Shown here in pieces: positions 33,551-45,595 of a DNA stretch of 64,000 bases; the stretch's first letter is position 1, and each line of letters starts with the position of its first letter. The position numbers and the translations under genes are program-made. This DNA comes from Stomoxys calcitrans (Eukaryota; Arthropoda; Insecta; Diptera; Muscidae): assembly GCF_963082655.1 (NCBI RefSeq), contig NC_081555.1, positions 92,953,819-93,017,818 of the forward strand, in the 5' to 3' direction. A model generated the notes under the pieces. That model saw nothing but the letters and a program-made list of their open reading frames with translations. It had not been told where the DNA came from and ran no database searches.

Positions 33551-34087
33551 AGACAATCGGGCATTGATATCGTACCATTGGCAGACGCGTCTCAAGGCTG
33601 GTAAGACCCTCGTCGGTGACTGGTATATCATATCCGTCCCTCTGATAGGCCCACAGTTTTATGGCATGCTAATTGTCCTATTTAAGATTAGATTTTTACG
33701 ACAATCGGGCATTGAAATCGTACCATTGGCAGACGCGTCTCATCTCTCGTTCGTGCCTGGTGTATCATATCCGTCCGTCTGATCGTCCCATAGTTTTATG
33801 GCATGCTAATTGTCCTATTTAAGATTAGATTTTTACCATTGATGCTTATATGGAATCCACGCACACGGAAAAATTAGCCACCAATCACATGTGAGTCAGT
33901 TTTCTGAGCAACATCTACTCAAACAACTCCAATTCTCATTTCTCATCACAACAACACATTTAGCATGCCACAAAAGTGTGGACGGGTAAGACGGACGGAT
34001 ATTATACACTAGGCACTGCAGAGGGTCTCACCAGCCTAGAAACGCGTCTCCCAATGGTGTGATATCAATGCCCGAATGTCTGATATG
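33551..34087. mobile_element. Foldback/MITE-like element with ~90-bp inverted arms
   Basis: The left arm (33551-33645) begins CAGACAATCGGGCATTGATA and includes GCAGACGCGTCTCAAGGCTG. The right arm (about 33995-34087) is its inverse (CCAATGGTGTGATATCAATG, then CCCGAATGTCTG). A direct copy of the left arm plus inner sequence begins at 33703 (offset 148 bp). No target duplication is obvious and no transposase is present. Confidence 0.65.
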
Positions 34088-34289
34088 TGGGGATTTCTTT
34101 TTTCCAATTCACAAAAACAATCTTTCCTTCCTAACACACGTTCTCATGGCCATTTAAGCTCGACTAACCCAAAATGAATGAATTATTCAAAGTGTCGACT
34201 TTAGTAGCCAAAACAAATAAACAAAGAAAATTAAATTTGGCCAAAATTTTCCTGACAAACATTTTCATTTGAAAGATGTTCTTTACTTT

Positions 34290-36262
34290 TTTATACCCAC
34301 CACCGTAGGATGGGGGTATATTCATTTTGTCATTCCGTTTGCAACACATCGAAATATCCATTTCCGACCCTATAAAGTATATATATTCTTGATCAGCGTA
34401 AAAATCTAAGACGATCTAGACATGCCCGTCCGTCTGTCTGTTGAAATCACGCTACAGTCTTTAAAAATAGAGATATTGAGCTGAAACTTTGCACAGATTC
34501 TTTTTTTGTCCATAAGCAGGTTAAAATCAAAGATGGGCTATATTGGACTATATCTTGATATAGCTGCCATATAGACCGATCCGCCGATTTAGGGTCTTAA
34601 GCCAATAAAAGCCACATTTATTATCCGATTTTGCTGAAATTTGGGACAGTGAGTTGTGATAGGCCCTTCGACATCCATCGTAAATTTGGCTTAGATCGGT
34701 CCAGATTTGGATATAGCTGCCATATATACCGATCCTCCGATTTAGGGTCTTAAGCCCATAAAAGTCACATTTATTATCCGATTTTGCTGAAGTTTGGGAC
34801 AGTGAGTTGTCTTAGGCCCTTCGACATCTGTCTTCAATTTGGTCCCAGATCGGTTCAGGTTTGGATATAGTTGCCATATAGACCGATCCTCCGATTCCGG
34901 GTCTTAGGCCCACAAAAGCCATATTTATTATCTGATTTTGATGAAATTCGAGACAGTGAATTGTGGCCCATCGACTTCCTTCGTTAATTTGAACCAGATC
35001 GGTTCAGATTTGGATAAAGCTGTCATATAGACCGATCCTCCGATTTAGGGTCTTAGGCCCACAAAAGCCAAATTTATTATCCGATTTTGATGAAATTCGG
35101 GACAGTAAGTTGTCTGAGGCCCTTTGACATCTGTCTTCAATTTGGCCCAGATCGGTTCAGATTTGGATATAGCTGCCATATAGACCGATTTCCTGATTTA
35201 AGGTTTTGGGCCCATAAAATGCTCATTAATTATCCAATGTCGCCGAAATTCGGGACAGTGAGTTAAATTAAGCCCCTGGACATACTTTTGCAATATCGTA
35301 CAGATCGGTCCAGATTTGGATATAGCTGCCATATAGACCGATATCTAGTTTTTAGGTTTTGGGGCCATAAAATACACATTTATTGTCTGATGTCGCCGAA
35401 ATTTCAGACAGTGAGTTTAGTTAGGCTCTTCGACGTCCTTCTTCAATTTTGTCCAGATCGGTCCAGATTTGGATATAGCTGCCATATAGACCGATCTCTC
35501 GATTTAAGGTTTTGGGCCCATAAAAGGCGCATTTATTATCCGATGTCGACGTAATTTAGGACAGTGAGTTAAGTTAAGTCTCTCGACATATTCCTGCAAT
35601 TTGGCTTAGATCGATGAGGATTTGCATATAGCTGCCATATAGACCGTTCGCTCGATTTAAGGTTTTGGGCCCATAAAAGGCTCATTTATTATCCGATGTC
35701 GCCGAAATTTGGGACAGTGAGTTAAATTAAGCCCCTAGACATACTTTTGCAATATCGCACAGATCAGTCCAGATTTGGATATAGCTGCCATATAGACCGA
35801 TATCTGGTTTTTAGGTTTTGGGCCCATAAAAGAGGCATTTATTGTCCGATTTCGCCGAAATTTGGGACAGTGCTTTAAGTTAGGCTCTTCGACTTTTTTA
35901 TGCAACTTGGCCCAAATCGGTCCAGATTTGGATATAGCTGCCATGTAGACCGATATCTCGATTTAAAGTCTTGGCCCCATAAAATTCGCATTTATAATCC
36001 GATATCACTGAAATTTGACAAAGTCTTATATTAGGCTTTTCGACATCCGTGTCGTATATGGTTCAGATCGGTCTATTTTTAGATATGTCTACTGTACTTA
36101 TTAGTATTTGGTCCAAATCGGAACATATTTTAATATAACTGATATGGGACATAAGTTATGAATTTTTCACCGAATTTTGATGAAAGGCGGTTTACATATA
36201 TACCCGAGGTGGTGGGTATCCAAAGTTCGGCCCGGCCGAACTTAAAGCCTTTTTACTTGTTT
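34290..36262 (-). mobile_element. Full-length mini-me element, second subfamily (E12), 2.0 kb
   Basis: On the plus strand: inverted 3' end (TTTTATACCCACCACCGTAG), a short TA core, CCCGTCCGTCTGTCTGTTG, then about ten units with TATAGCTGCCATATAGACCG (tag at 34561, 34714, 34868 and 35017, steps 153, 154, 149), and the inverted 5' end AAAGTTCGGCCCGGCCGAAC with CTTTTTACTTGTTT at about 36262. Both terminal hairpins are recognisable. It has no transposase frame. Confidence 0.85.
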
Positions 36263-36804
36263 TCTTCTTTTTTTAAAAAATTTTCTTTGAAATGAAATTT
36301 TGAATTACCTTTGCAATCCCGAAAATCACTGCAGATTAACATTTGTAAGAGTTCACTGTTTCGTGAAGTGAACCCATGGTTCCCTATGAATAGACAGACC
36401 CCAACGTATAGAAGGACAAAAATGTACTCGTACATTGTTTTCTTGTTAACTACTAGCATTTTGTAATAAGGAATTGCAATACATGCACTATACCATCCAT
36501 GGATGGCTTTGTAGTTAGGCGGGCCCATGTGTAACTACAAAAGAAATGAATAAATAAACAAAACTCTTTAAAACAGGCGTTTGGTTCATGCAATGCATGA
36601 AACAACGTCAAAAGAAGCGGCAGTAGCATCATAAACGTCATCATCATCATCATCATCAGAAGCACTGCCAAGCAAGCAAGCCAACAACCAACCAACACAA
36701 CATCCATATAATGGTCTAGGAACTAAGGACGGCACAGAAATTATATGGCTTTCAAATGGAGTTGTTTTGATTTATATGAGAAGTTGTAAAACGAAATGGA
36801 CTGA
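36263..36804. other. No recognisable gene; CAT microsatellite
   Basis: AT-rich, with a CATCATCAT run at about 36637-36659. The 84-aa minus frame over this run is low-complexity. Nothing else recognised. Confidence 0.55.
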
Positions 36805-37224
36805 CTCTGAGCCACGGTTGAAATGGCAGGGCATCATAATAAGCAAACCTTGTACAGACAAATTCTCTTTCGCATGACACACACACCTACATCGAGGTTG
36901 GGCATTGACGGCAGCAGAAGCCAGTGTTGCCAACTTTTAGTGGAGTGTAAAGATGAAACAAGTAAAAATGTTCGGCCGCGCCGAATCTTTGAAACCCACC
37001 ACCATGGATTCTGCCTCTGAGCCACGGTTGAAATGGCAGGGCATCATAATAAGCAAACCTTGTGCAGACAAATTCTCTTTCGCATGACACACACACCTAC
37101 ATCGAGGTTGGGCATTGACGGCAGCAGAAGCCAGTGTTGCCAACTTTTAGTGGAGTGTAAAGATGAAACAAGTAAAAATGTTCGGCCGCGCCGAATCTTT
37201 GAAACCCACCACCATGGATTCTGC
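36805..37224. repeat. Recent 210-bp tandem duplication including a mini-me 5' end
   Basis: 36805-37014 and 37015-37224 differ at a single site seen by eye (A/G at the TTGT(A/G)CAGAC position). Each carries about 150 bp of non-repeat sequence and then the mini-me 5' end AACAAGTAAAAATGTTCGGC with hairpin TTCGGCCGCGCCGAA. Confidence 0.95.
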
Positions 37225-38050
37225 CAATAATTTGCCCTTGTTTACTCAGTTTGTATTTGAACTATTTTGAAACAATCCAACCGGGTATTGATTGAGAGGT
37301 ATTTGAGAAAATAGGTGTAAAGTCGGACAGAAACGAAGGCTCTTAAAGCTTCTAGGAGTCAAATCCAGAGATCAGTTTTTTTTGGGTCTTTACATATTTA
37401 CGAACCTATCTGCTTGGCATTTGGCGTGAGTGTTGGAGGGAAAAAGTGTGCTTCATGTACCACATGGGATGAAAACTGAAGCTTCTAGTGACCCATGAAA
37501 CCAAATCCAGGAATCGATTTATATAGAGGCTATAACAGTTTATATACCCCAAACGGATCTTACTTGGAACAGATGTTGAAACTCGGAACAGAAGTCCGTG
37601 TGCCACATTTCAGCCAAATCACATAAGAATTGAGGTTTCTAAGGGCTCAAGAAGTCAAAGCAGGGAATCGGTTTCACACTTTCCGCAAAAGTTGGTAGTC
37701 ATAACAGAAATCCTTGTGCAAAATATCAGCCAAATCGGATGAAAATTGAGGCTGAAGACGCCGAAACCAGGGATCGATTTTTATGGGGGCAATAACCAAA
37801 TCTAAACAGGCTTCCCAACGACCCACTTCCATAAGAAGTATCTGTGCAAAATTTCAAGCGGCTAGATTTAAGCACGACCGCTATCATGTTTTCGACAGGC
37901 AAAAGGACGGACGGATGGACATGGCTATACTGACTCAGAATGTCGAGACGATCAAGAATATTTATATTTTTTGGGTTCTATGTTTCGAAGTGTTACATAC
38001 GGAATGACTAGATTATTATACCCCTCCTTCTATGGTGGCGGGTAGAAAAT
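37165..38050 (+). mobile_element. Short complete mini-me element (E13)
   Basis: The 5' end is AACAAGTAAAAATGTTCGGC, with GAAACCCACCACCATGG. A degenerate array of two to three units follows, then AGGACGGACGGATGGACATG, a short TA core (AAGAATATTTATATTTTTTG) and the 3' hairpin (TTATACCCCTCC, GGTGGCGGGTAG). At 0.9 kb it is about half the size of E9. Confidence 0.75.
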
Positions 38051-38052
38051 GG

Positions 38053-38999
38053 ATTTTTATACCCTCCACCATAGGATGAGGGGTATACTAATTACGTCAT
38101 TCTGTTTGTAACTACTCGAAATATTCGTCTGAGACCCCATTAAGTATATATATTCTTGATCATCGTGACATTTTATTTCGATCCAGCCATGTCCGTCCGT
38201 CTGTCTGTCGAAAGCACGCTAACTTCCGAAAGAGTAAAGCTAGCTGCTTGAAATTTTGCACAAATACTTCTAATTAGTATAGGTCGGTAGGAATTGTAAA
38301 TGGGCTAAATCGGTCCATGTTTTGATATAGCTGCCATATAAACCGATCTTGGGTCTTGACTTCTTGAGCCTCTAGAGGGGGTAATTCTTATTCGATTGGA
38401 ATGAACTTCGTCAAGTATGGTTTCAATCGGTTCATAACCTGATATAGCTGCCATATAAACCCATCTTCGGTCTTGACTTCTTGAGCCTCTAGAGGGCGCT
38501 ATTCTCGTCCGATTTAACTAACAACTGCGCTAAGTATTGTTCAAATCGGTCTATGTATTGATATAGCTGCCATATAAACCCATCTTGGGTTTTGACTTCT
38601 TGAGCCTTTAGAGGGAGCAATTCTCGATCGATTTGACTGAAATTTTCCATGAGGAGTTTTGTTAAGACTTCCAACAACTGTGCTAAATAAGGTGCAAATC
38701 GGTTTATAACCTGATATAGCTGCCATATAAACCGATCTAGGATCTTGACTTCTTGCGCCTCTAGAGGGCGCAATTCTCATCCGATTTGGAAGAAATTTTG
38801 TACAACGTCTTCTCTCATGACCTTCAACATACAACAATATAGTCTGAATCGATCAATAGCTTGATACAGCTCCCATATAAACCTATCTCCCGATTTCGCT
38901 TCTTGAGCCCCTACAAGGCGCAATTCTTATCCGAATGGACTGAAATATTACACCATGACTTCTAAAATGTTCAGCATTTAATTCATTTATGATCCGAAT
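38053..38999 (-). mobile_element. mini-me element, 3' end and array (E14)
   Basis: The inverted 3' end (TTTTTATACCCTCCACCATA, then GTATATATATTCTTGATCAT) is followed by GTCCGTCCGTCTGTCTGTCG and units with TATAGCTGCCATATAAACCG. No 5' terminus; near 39000 the orientation reverses into E15. Confidence 0.8.
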
Positions 39000-39635
39000 C
39001 GTAAATCAGTGAAATCAGATGAGAACTGCGCCCTCTAGAGGCACAAGAAGTCAAGACCCAAGATCGGTTTATATGGCAGCTATATCAAAACAACGACCGA
39101 TTTAAACCATACTTAGCGCAGTTATTAGAAGTGATACCAAAACACTACTTGCTAAATTTCAATAAAATCGGACGAGAATTGCGCCCTCTATAGGCTCAAG
39201 AAGTCAAAACCCAATAACGGTTTATATGGCAGCTATATCAGGTTATGAACCGATTGAAACAATACTTGGCAAAGTTGTTGGATATCATAACAAAACACGC
39301 CGTGCAAAATTTCATTCCAATCGCATAAGAATTGCGCCCTCTAGAGGCTCAAGAACTCAAGACCCAAGATCGGTTTATAAGGCAGCTATATCAAAACATG
39401 GACGGATTTGGCCCATTTACAATATCAACCGACCTATACTTATAGAAAGTAAGTTGTGCAAAATTTCAAGCGGCTAGCTTAACTCCTTCGAAAGTTAGCG
39501 TGCTTTCGACAGACAGACGGACATGGCTAGATCGACTTGAAATGACATCACGATCAAGAATATATATACTTTATGGGATCTTAGACGCATATTTCGAGGT
39601 GTTACAAACAGATTGATGAAATTAGTATATTACAG
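39000..39635 (+). mobile_element. mini-me array and 3' end (E15)
   Basis: Plus-strand units (AAGAAGTCAAGACCCAAGAT, GGTTTATATGGCAGCTATAT) lead to AAGTTAGCGTGCTTTCGACA, a very short GACAGACAGACGGACATGG tract, AGAATATATATACTTTATGG and the start of the 3' end. It is joined to E14 through the arrays. Confidence 0.8.
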
Positions 39636-40020
39636 GCTCATTACACAATATCGGGAGATGGATATATATAGCAGCTATATCCAAATATGGTCCGATCCGC
39701 ATCACATTAGATAGGAATGGGAAGGGATATACCAGAACACACTGTGCCAAATTTCGGATAATAAATGGATCTTTTATGGCCTCAATGCTCTATATCGAAT
39801 ATCGGGTGGTGGATCTAAGGGCAGCTATATCCAAATATAGTCCGACTTGAACCGCACTTCACAAAAATGAAGAGGGGTCTAACAGAATTCACTGTGTCAA
39901 ATTTCATCAAAATCGGATGAAAAATTACCAATTTATAGCATCAAGACTTTTAAGTCTGGAGGTCGGTCTATATAGCGGCTATATATAACTAAAATCCGAT
40001 TTTATGAGATCAAAAGATCG
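39636..40020 (+). mobile_element. mini-me array fragment, another subfamily (E16)
   Basis: Two units with ATATCCAAATATGGTCCGAT, CTGTGCCAAATTTCGG and CTTTTATGGCCTCAATGC. The same subfamily, inverted, forms the first unit of E1 (2665-2755). Termini are missing. Confidence 0.65.
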
Positions 40021-40098
40021 GGTTTATATACAAAGAATATGAAATCATCAAAAATTGTTTGGAATTTTTTTCTTTACATCCAAGATACCCAAAAAAGT

Positions 40099-40166
40099 TA
40101 TTTATTGGGTATTTACCCAATAAATACCCAAGCGTTGGGTATCTACCCAACGCTTGGGTATTTATT
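40099..40166. repeat. Overlapping perfect inverted repeats at Helitron-like array border
   Basis: The arms 40119-40141 and 40144-40166 are perfect 23-bp complements separated by TC. A second pair, 40099-40110 and 40115-40126 (12 bp each, 4-bp spacer), overlaps the first arm. The core words are AATACCCAA and TTGGGTATT. It lies just in front of the Helitron-like leader. Confidence 0.95.
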
Positions 40167-40169
40167 GTG

Positions 40170-41724
40170 TAGACTCAGAAACGGCTGAACCGATTTTCTT
40201 GAAATTTTCACTGATGGTAAATAATTATCCCGTGGTGAAAATAGGGTACTACATTTTTTTGATATCTAAAGGAGGGGCGGACCCTTCCCCTTGCCCTAAT
40301 TCTCAGTAACTCCAGATCTCGGAGATAGGTGGTGCGATTTAAGCGAAATTTTGTGTGCTCTCATACAGTACCCTAAAATAAAAATTTGGTATCCAAATTT
40401 CGGATAGGGCACCTAGGGGGCCGCCTCACCCTAAAACCTACCAAAAATATATTAAGACCAATCACGTCACGGCAATATGGGTCTCAAATGAAAGGTATTT
40501 AAGATCTGATATCCAAATGTCGGACCAAGTGTTAGGAGGACCACACCAACCTCCAAAACACCCCTAAATCTGACATATTAACAGACCATGGCAATATGGG
40601 ACTCAAATGAAAGGTATTTGCGAGTAGAATACGAATCTAATATCCAAGTGTGGGGCCTCGTTTCTGGGCGTCAACCCCTTGCTCAAAACACACCCCAAAC
40701 AGGACTTATTTACTGACCAAGGGAACATGGGGCTTAAATAAAAAGTATTTAAGTGTAGAATTCGAATCTGATATCCAAATCTGGGACCAATTGTTTGGGG
40801 GTTCGCCTCTCCCCAAAAACATCCCCCAAGGGGACAAATTTACGACCATAGCAATATGGGGCTCAAATGAAAGGTCTTTGGGAGTAAAGCACGAATCTGA
40901 TATCAATATTCGGGAAAAGTGTCTATTGGGCCACCCAACCCCTTCAACACCACCCAAATAGAAAATATTTGGCCAATGGAAATATAGGGTTCAAATAAAG
41001 TATATATAGTTATATGAGAATAGAGCACGTTGCTGAAATATTTCCGGGTTTAGTGTTTGGGGACTACCCCAATCCCCAAAACACCCCTAAATCGGGCATA
41101 TTTACCGACCATGTCAATGTGGAGCTTAAATGAAAGGTATTGGGGGGTAGAGCAAGAATCGATACCCACTTTCGGGACCAATTTTCTGGGGGTCTACCCT
41201 TTTCCCAAAATACGACACAAACTGCAACTTTTTACTGTCCATCGCAATATGGGGCTCAAATAGACGTATTTCGGGGTAGAATACGAATTTGATATCCAAA
41301 TGTAGGACCATGTATATGGGGCATCACCTCTTCCCCAAAACACCCCCCATAGGGTAAAAATTTTTCGACCATGCCAATATGTGGCTCAAATTAAAGGTAT
41401 TTGAGATTAGAGAACGAATTTGATAACCAATTTTAGGGCCATGTGTTTGAGGGACGCCTCATCGTATAAACTCCCCCAAACCAATGGCAGTATGGGGTTT
41501 AAATAAATGGCATTTGAAAGAAGAGCACGATGCTGATATATTTTCAGGGCCAAGTGCCTGGGGGACCACCTCACCCCCGAAAACTGTTAGTCAAGCGATA
41601 TACTATTTTCGTAGCATGGTATTTCACTAAAAGCTCTTTAATTGTCGAAAATATATATTCCAAGGAAAATTTTATTCCATATAAAGTAAAGGAAGGCGCA
41701 GCGGAGCGTTCCCGGGACAGCTAG
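40170..41724 (+). mobile_element. Helitron-like non-autonomous element with ~130-bp array (M2-2)
   Basis: The leader is GACTCAGAAACGGCTGAACC followed by GATTTTCTTGAAATTTTCAC and the 'GGCGGACCCTTCCCC' block. About nine units follow (landmark (C/G)AA(T/C)ATGG at 40592, 40723, 40852, step 129-131). The 3' end is GGAAGGCGCAGCGGAGCG, CCGGGACAG and CTAG followed by T. A GC-rich hairpin-like motif just before CTAG-T is what Helitron 3' ends look like. No Rep/helicase frame is present, so this copy depends on others. Confidence 0.65.
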
Positions 41725-41727
41725 TAC

Positions 41728-42302
41728 CCACATATAAGATAGAAGCTCAAAAAACCAAATTCGGAAGTTCCGTTTAGGATCTTCCGATTTGGTTTCTTGA
41801 CTTCTAGAGATCGCAATTCTCATCCGATTTGGCTGAACTTTTGCATGAGGTTTTTTTTTAACATCTCAAAAGTATTGTTCAAATCGGTCCATAACCTTAT
41901 ATAGCTCTCGCAAAACCCTCATAAATCTTTAGATCTGACATCTGGGGCCTTTAGAGGGTGCTGTTACTTTCCGAATGGGCAGAAATTTTGCGAGTAAATT
42001 TTAGTTTCGACTTCCATTTTCCACGCCAGTTATGATTTAAATCGGTTCATATCTTGATGTAACTCTTATATAAACGGATCATCCGAATTTACTTCTCGGG
42101 CCTCTGGAGGGCGCAATCACTAGCCGATCTGGCTAAAATTTTAAACGTTATATTTTTTATGACTTCTAACAGTCATGACAAGCATAACTTGATGTAGCTC
42201 CTATATATTATTGCAAAATCATTCGAAAAACTTGTACCATGCGATCCCTGGAGGGTGTAAAAGATTCGGCCATGTCGAACTAAGAGCTCTTCTACTTGTT
42301 AC
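41728..42302 (-). mobile_element. mini-me element with 5' end (E20), truncated
   Basis: Minus-strand 5' end at 42302 (CTCTTCTACTTGTT on the plus strand, AAGATTCGGCCATGTCGAAC). Three very diverged units follow to the left. The element abuts the Helitron-like 3' end at 41724. Confidence 0.65.
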
Positions 42303-43569
42303 TTACTCTTCAATTTGTTGGTTTGATCGTAAATTTGGGCTAGAGAAATATTTTTCTTGTGGCAACACTAGCATCACCACTTATTCTCTTTCTCTCCACC
42401 TTTATTACTTTCTTCCTCTCACTTGATTTTCCTTAGCAAATGCTAGTACCCTTAGTGAAATTCAACTCAATTTAATGTGAAGCCGAATATTCCGCTCGGC
42501 AGTTGCCAGTCAAAAGAAATGAATGGTCCATGGTTACAATGCAGTGGGTCTTTGCCAAAGAGACGACGGTGACGACTAACACTTTTAAAGAGTAGAATAG
42601 TCAACCTTTGAAATACTTAAAACGCAGCTTTCAATGTAGGAATACATTGTAGTTTATTGTGATAATTATATCAAAGTATGTGCTCTTTTTTCGTTTTTGA
42701 ACAATAAATTCATATTAAAAATACTCTTTGTTAGCATATACAAAGAATTGTGTCTTTTCTAAAACAAAATATGCACAAGTTTTAATTTAATTATCATCAG
42801 TTTAAAATTCTAGTGGTCATTGGTTATGGAGCAGATGGAGTGGAGACTATTCGTATCAATTAGATTCGCAGAATTCCAAGGTAAATGATACAGTGCGAAT
42901 ACATTGCTTAGCCACAGAGCTGTGCAACCTTGGTTTCATAGACCTTATATCTCAACAATGAAATTCATTTACTTAATATGGATTTTTTTCGAAAGTCAAT
43001 AGAGTTTGTTCTTAAGCCGAAAACTTAAACATATACAACACTTAATAACAAAAAGATAAAAAATGCTTCTTGTACCTCGAATTATACAACAAATGAACAG
43101 GCAAGCAGATAATAGGTCTTAGCTTAATGAAATCTTTTATTTATTTCATGGTATAGTACATCAAAACTCCAGCAATAAAAAGCATTGCTTACAAATATGG
43201 GAGAGGGAAGGAAGAGGAAGGAACAACGCACAGTAAGGCAATTTGAGTTTTTTCGCGGCAAAATATCATTTCTTTTCAACCAATTATGGTAACTAAATGA
43301 TTTAAACGGCATATGAGAGATAACTGTTCACTGTAACTTTATCTGAGCGCCTTGTAAAGCTCATCAAAATCAGAATTTGTGGACAAATGTTAAATAAGTG
43401 GATAAAAAAAAACATTTTTGTAAATTTTATATTTTAAAGATTTAATGTTTCTAAATTTTTAACTAAAAAATAAAATAAAAATTCTATAAAAAAAAAATTT
43501 TAACTTTCTGTTGTTAACTTTTCAAAAAAAAACCGCATAGGAATCCATGTCGAAAATACTAATCATTTC
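42303..43569. other. No recognisable gene
   Basis: AT-rich DNA with A/T runs around 43410-43530. Only short frames without motifs. No repeats shared with the rest of the window that I can see. Confidence 0.5.
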
Positions 43570-45100
43570 TAAACTATAGTTTTTTTCGTGAATTCACATG
43601 CCGCTTTGAAGAAATAAGTGGATCGGAAGATACAGCCAAAATGTGGTAAAGGTCCTTATTTTGCCTCACCCGTGATGCGATAAAAGTATTCTGTAATCTA
43701 TATTTTTTATAGAATTTGCTAAGAGACTCCCGTGCTTCTTCAGAAAGCTCTCGAATTGGCATCTTCTGTTGTTGTCGCCATGTGCCAATGCGCCAACTGC
43801 TTCTGTGAATACTTTTCCGTTAAAAGAGTTGCAGCTTTTGATGTATATTCATAATATTTTGTAGAATAGAGGCTTTCCTTGCAGTTGAAGACATTTCAAA
43901 TAGTTCCTAATCTTCTGACGATTGGATTGTCAATTCCAGTGACTCTAGTTACTGCCTCATCATTTTCAAAAAATCTCCTAGAAGTGTTTCCATCGTATGA
44001 GTTTCCGTATCCGTACTTGGGCTAGCTCATTTTTAGTCAAAGTTGTTTAAAAAAAAATCCTGATGTATTTGCTTCTTCTGATATTATCCTTATCCTTAGT
44101 TGATGTATTTTCATCAAAGTTTTCTTCCTTTTGTGGTAGGGTATACACTCATTTTAGCAAGAACTCCATGAACCGTATCTTCGCATGCAAAGGTGATATT
44201 CCATATTCGTAATCTCCTTGTTTGTAGAATAGGTTAAATTACCAAAGTTCCTCTGACTCTGGACATGTCAATGTTGAGTTTGTTAATGTCAGTTCTTTTA
44301 CGACTTTTCCGTCAACCATGCTCAGATGGAACTCGTAGCTGCATTCAATCTATTTCCCATCTCCAATGTTCAACACTGTGGGCTTAATCTTGCTTATTTG
44401 TTGTTCAATATCCTTCACTATTGCACTTATGAGTTTTCCAGATTCCTTTGTAAATTGAAACATTATTAGTCGGCAATAATGCACTGATGAAGAACGTGGA
44501 ATAAAGGAATAACAAATGCCATAAACATCGGAAGATATCCGATGTCGCTTATAAATTTTTTGTCCTCATGATCCATGGCAACCCCATTCACTGATCAATG
44601 TTTATTTGTGGGACCTCATTTTCAGGAAGACTCTCCAGCAGCCGTTTTGAAGTATGGTCCATACGATCCTGTAGGTTGGTTTTCGCAGAGACTTCTGTAA
44701 ATTCCATATGCAGTAGTCGTGTATCCAATTTGACTTGCGTAATATGCCTATATGTGGGTAAAATGTCAACTCCGTGTTGGAATAACGATGTCCTTAGTAT
44801 GTCAAATTTGTCTTTGAAAAGTTCTAGGTTCATAAATTAGGCCCAGGTTTCTTCCAATCTATACTTTTTATTGGGTGTGTTTGGAGGCTTGGGAATGTTT
44901 TCTCTAATCCTTTTGAAACGCTTTGGGCTTACATCAGCAATAGATTTTGTAATTCACCATCTTACTTTTTCTTCGTCCTTTGTATATTTGATGGACAGGG
45001 CTTCCGATAATTGCGGCGTGGTAAAATTATTGTGGCATCTGTTAGTCTCATCTCTTTTGTGTAAACTGAACAATCCTCCATACTTGTTGCGACGATAGCA
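43570..45100 (-). pseudogene. Unassigned broken reading frames
   Basis: Minus-strand frames at 44588-44833 (81 codons, hydrophilic, rich in Leu/Lys/Glu with ...LLESLPENEVP near the end) and 43574-43762 (62 codons, beginning MPIRELSEEARESL) look less random than the surrounding AT-rich frames, and the DNA between them has further partly open segments in shifting frames. I do not recognise the family. It may be a decayed mobile element, an old viral insert or a host pseudogene. No function can be assigned. Confidence 0.35.
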
Positions 45101-45114
45101 CAGTTACACGTATC

Positions 45115-45595
45115 ACGTCAGAATGGATGAAGAAGCTCCAGCAAAGAAGTCTTTTGAAGGCAAACATGGTGGTACACGTAAACCGGGCCGACCAAAAGCC
45201 CAATGGAAAGATCAAATGATGAGAGAAACCTCGAAACTTGGTGTCAGAGATTAAAAAATTATAAATATTGGGTTGCCCAAAAAGTAATTGCGGATTTTTT
45301 AAAAGAAAGTAAATGCATTTTTAATAAAACTTAGAATGAACTTTAATCAAATATACTTTTTTACACTTTTTTCTAAAGCAAGCTAAAAGTAACAGCTGAT
45401 AACTGACAGAAGAAAGAATGCAATTACAGAGTAACAAGCTGTGAAAAAATTTGTCAACGCCGACTATATGAAAAATCCGCAATGACTTTTTGGGCAACCC
45501 AATATAAAATGAACGCAGAAGATCGAGGCGCTTGGAACGCTATTCTTCGATCGGCTAGTGGAACAAATGTTCTGTCATAGCTAATTGAAGTAAAA
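45115..45595 (+). pseudogene. Non-LTR retrotransposon C-terminal tail, split by a MITE
   Basis: Left of the MITE the frame encodes GTRKPGRPKAQWKDQMMRE and TSKLGV. Right of it, AEDRGAWNAILRSASG and a stop. The pattern 'GRP...W.D ... LGV ... AEDR..W..' is the usual C-terminus of several RTE-like or related non-LTR polyproteins. The mariner MITE (45268-45502) lies between LGV and AEDR. Confidence 0.6.
45268..45502. mobile_element. mariner-like MITE, copy 2
   Basis: 235 bp, with TIRs TTGGGTTGCCCAAAAAGTAA and ACTTTTTGGGCAACCCAA, flanked by TA at 45266-45267 and 45503-45504. It is almost identical to copies 1 and 3. Confidence 0.92.
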
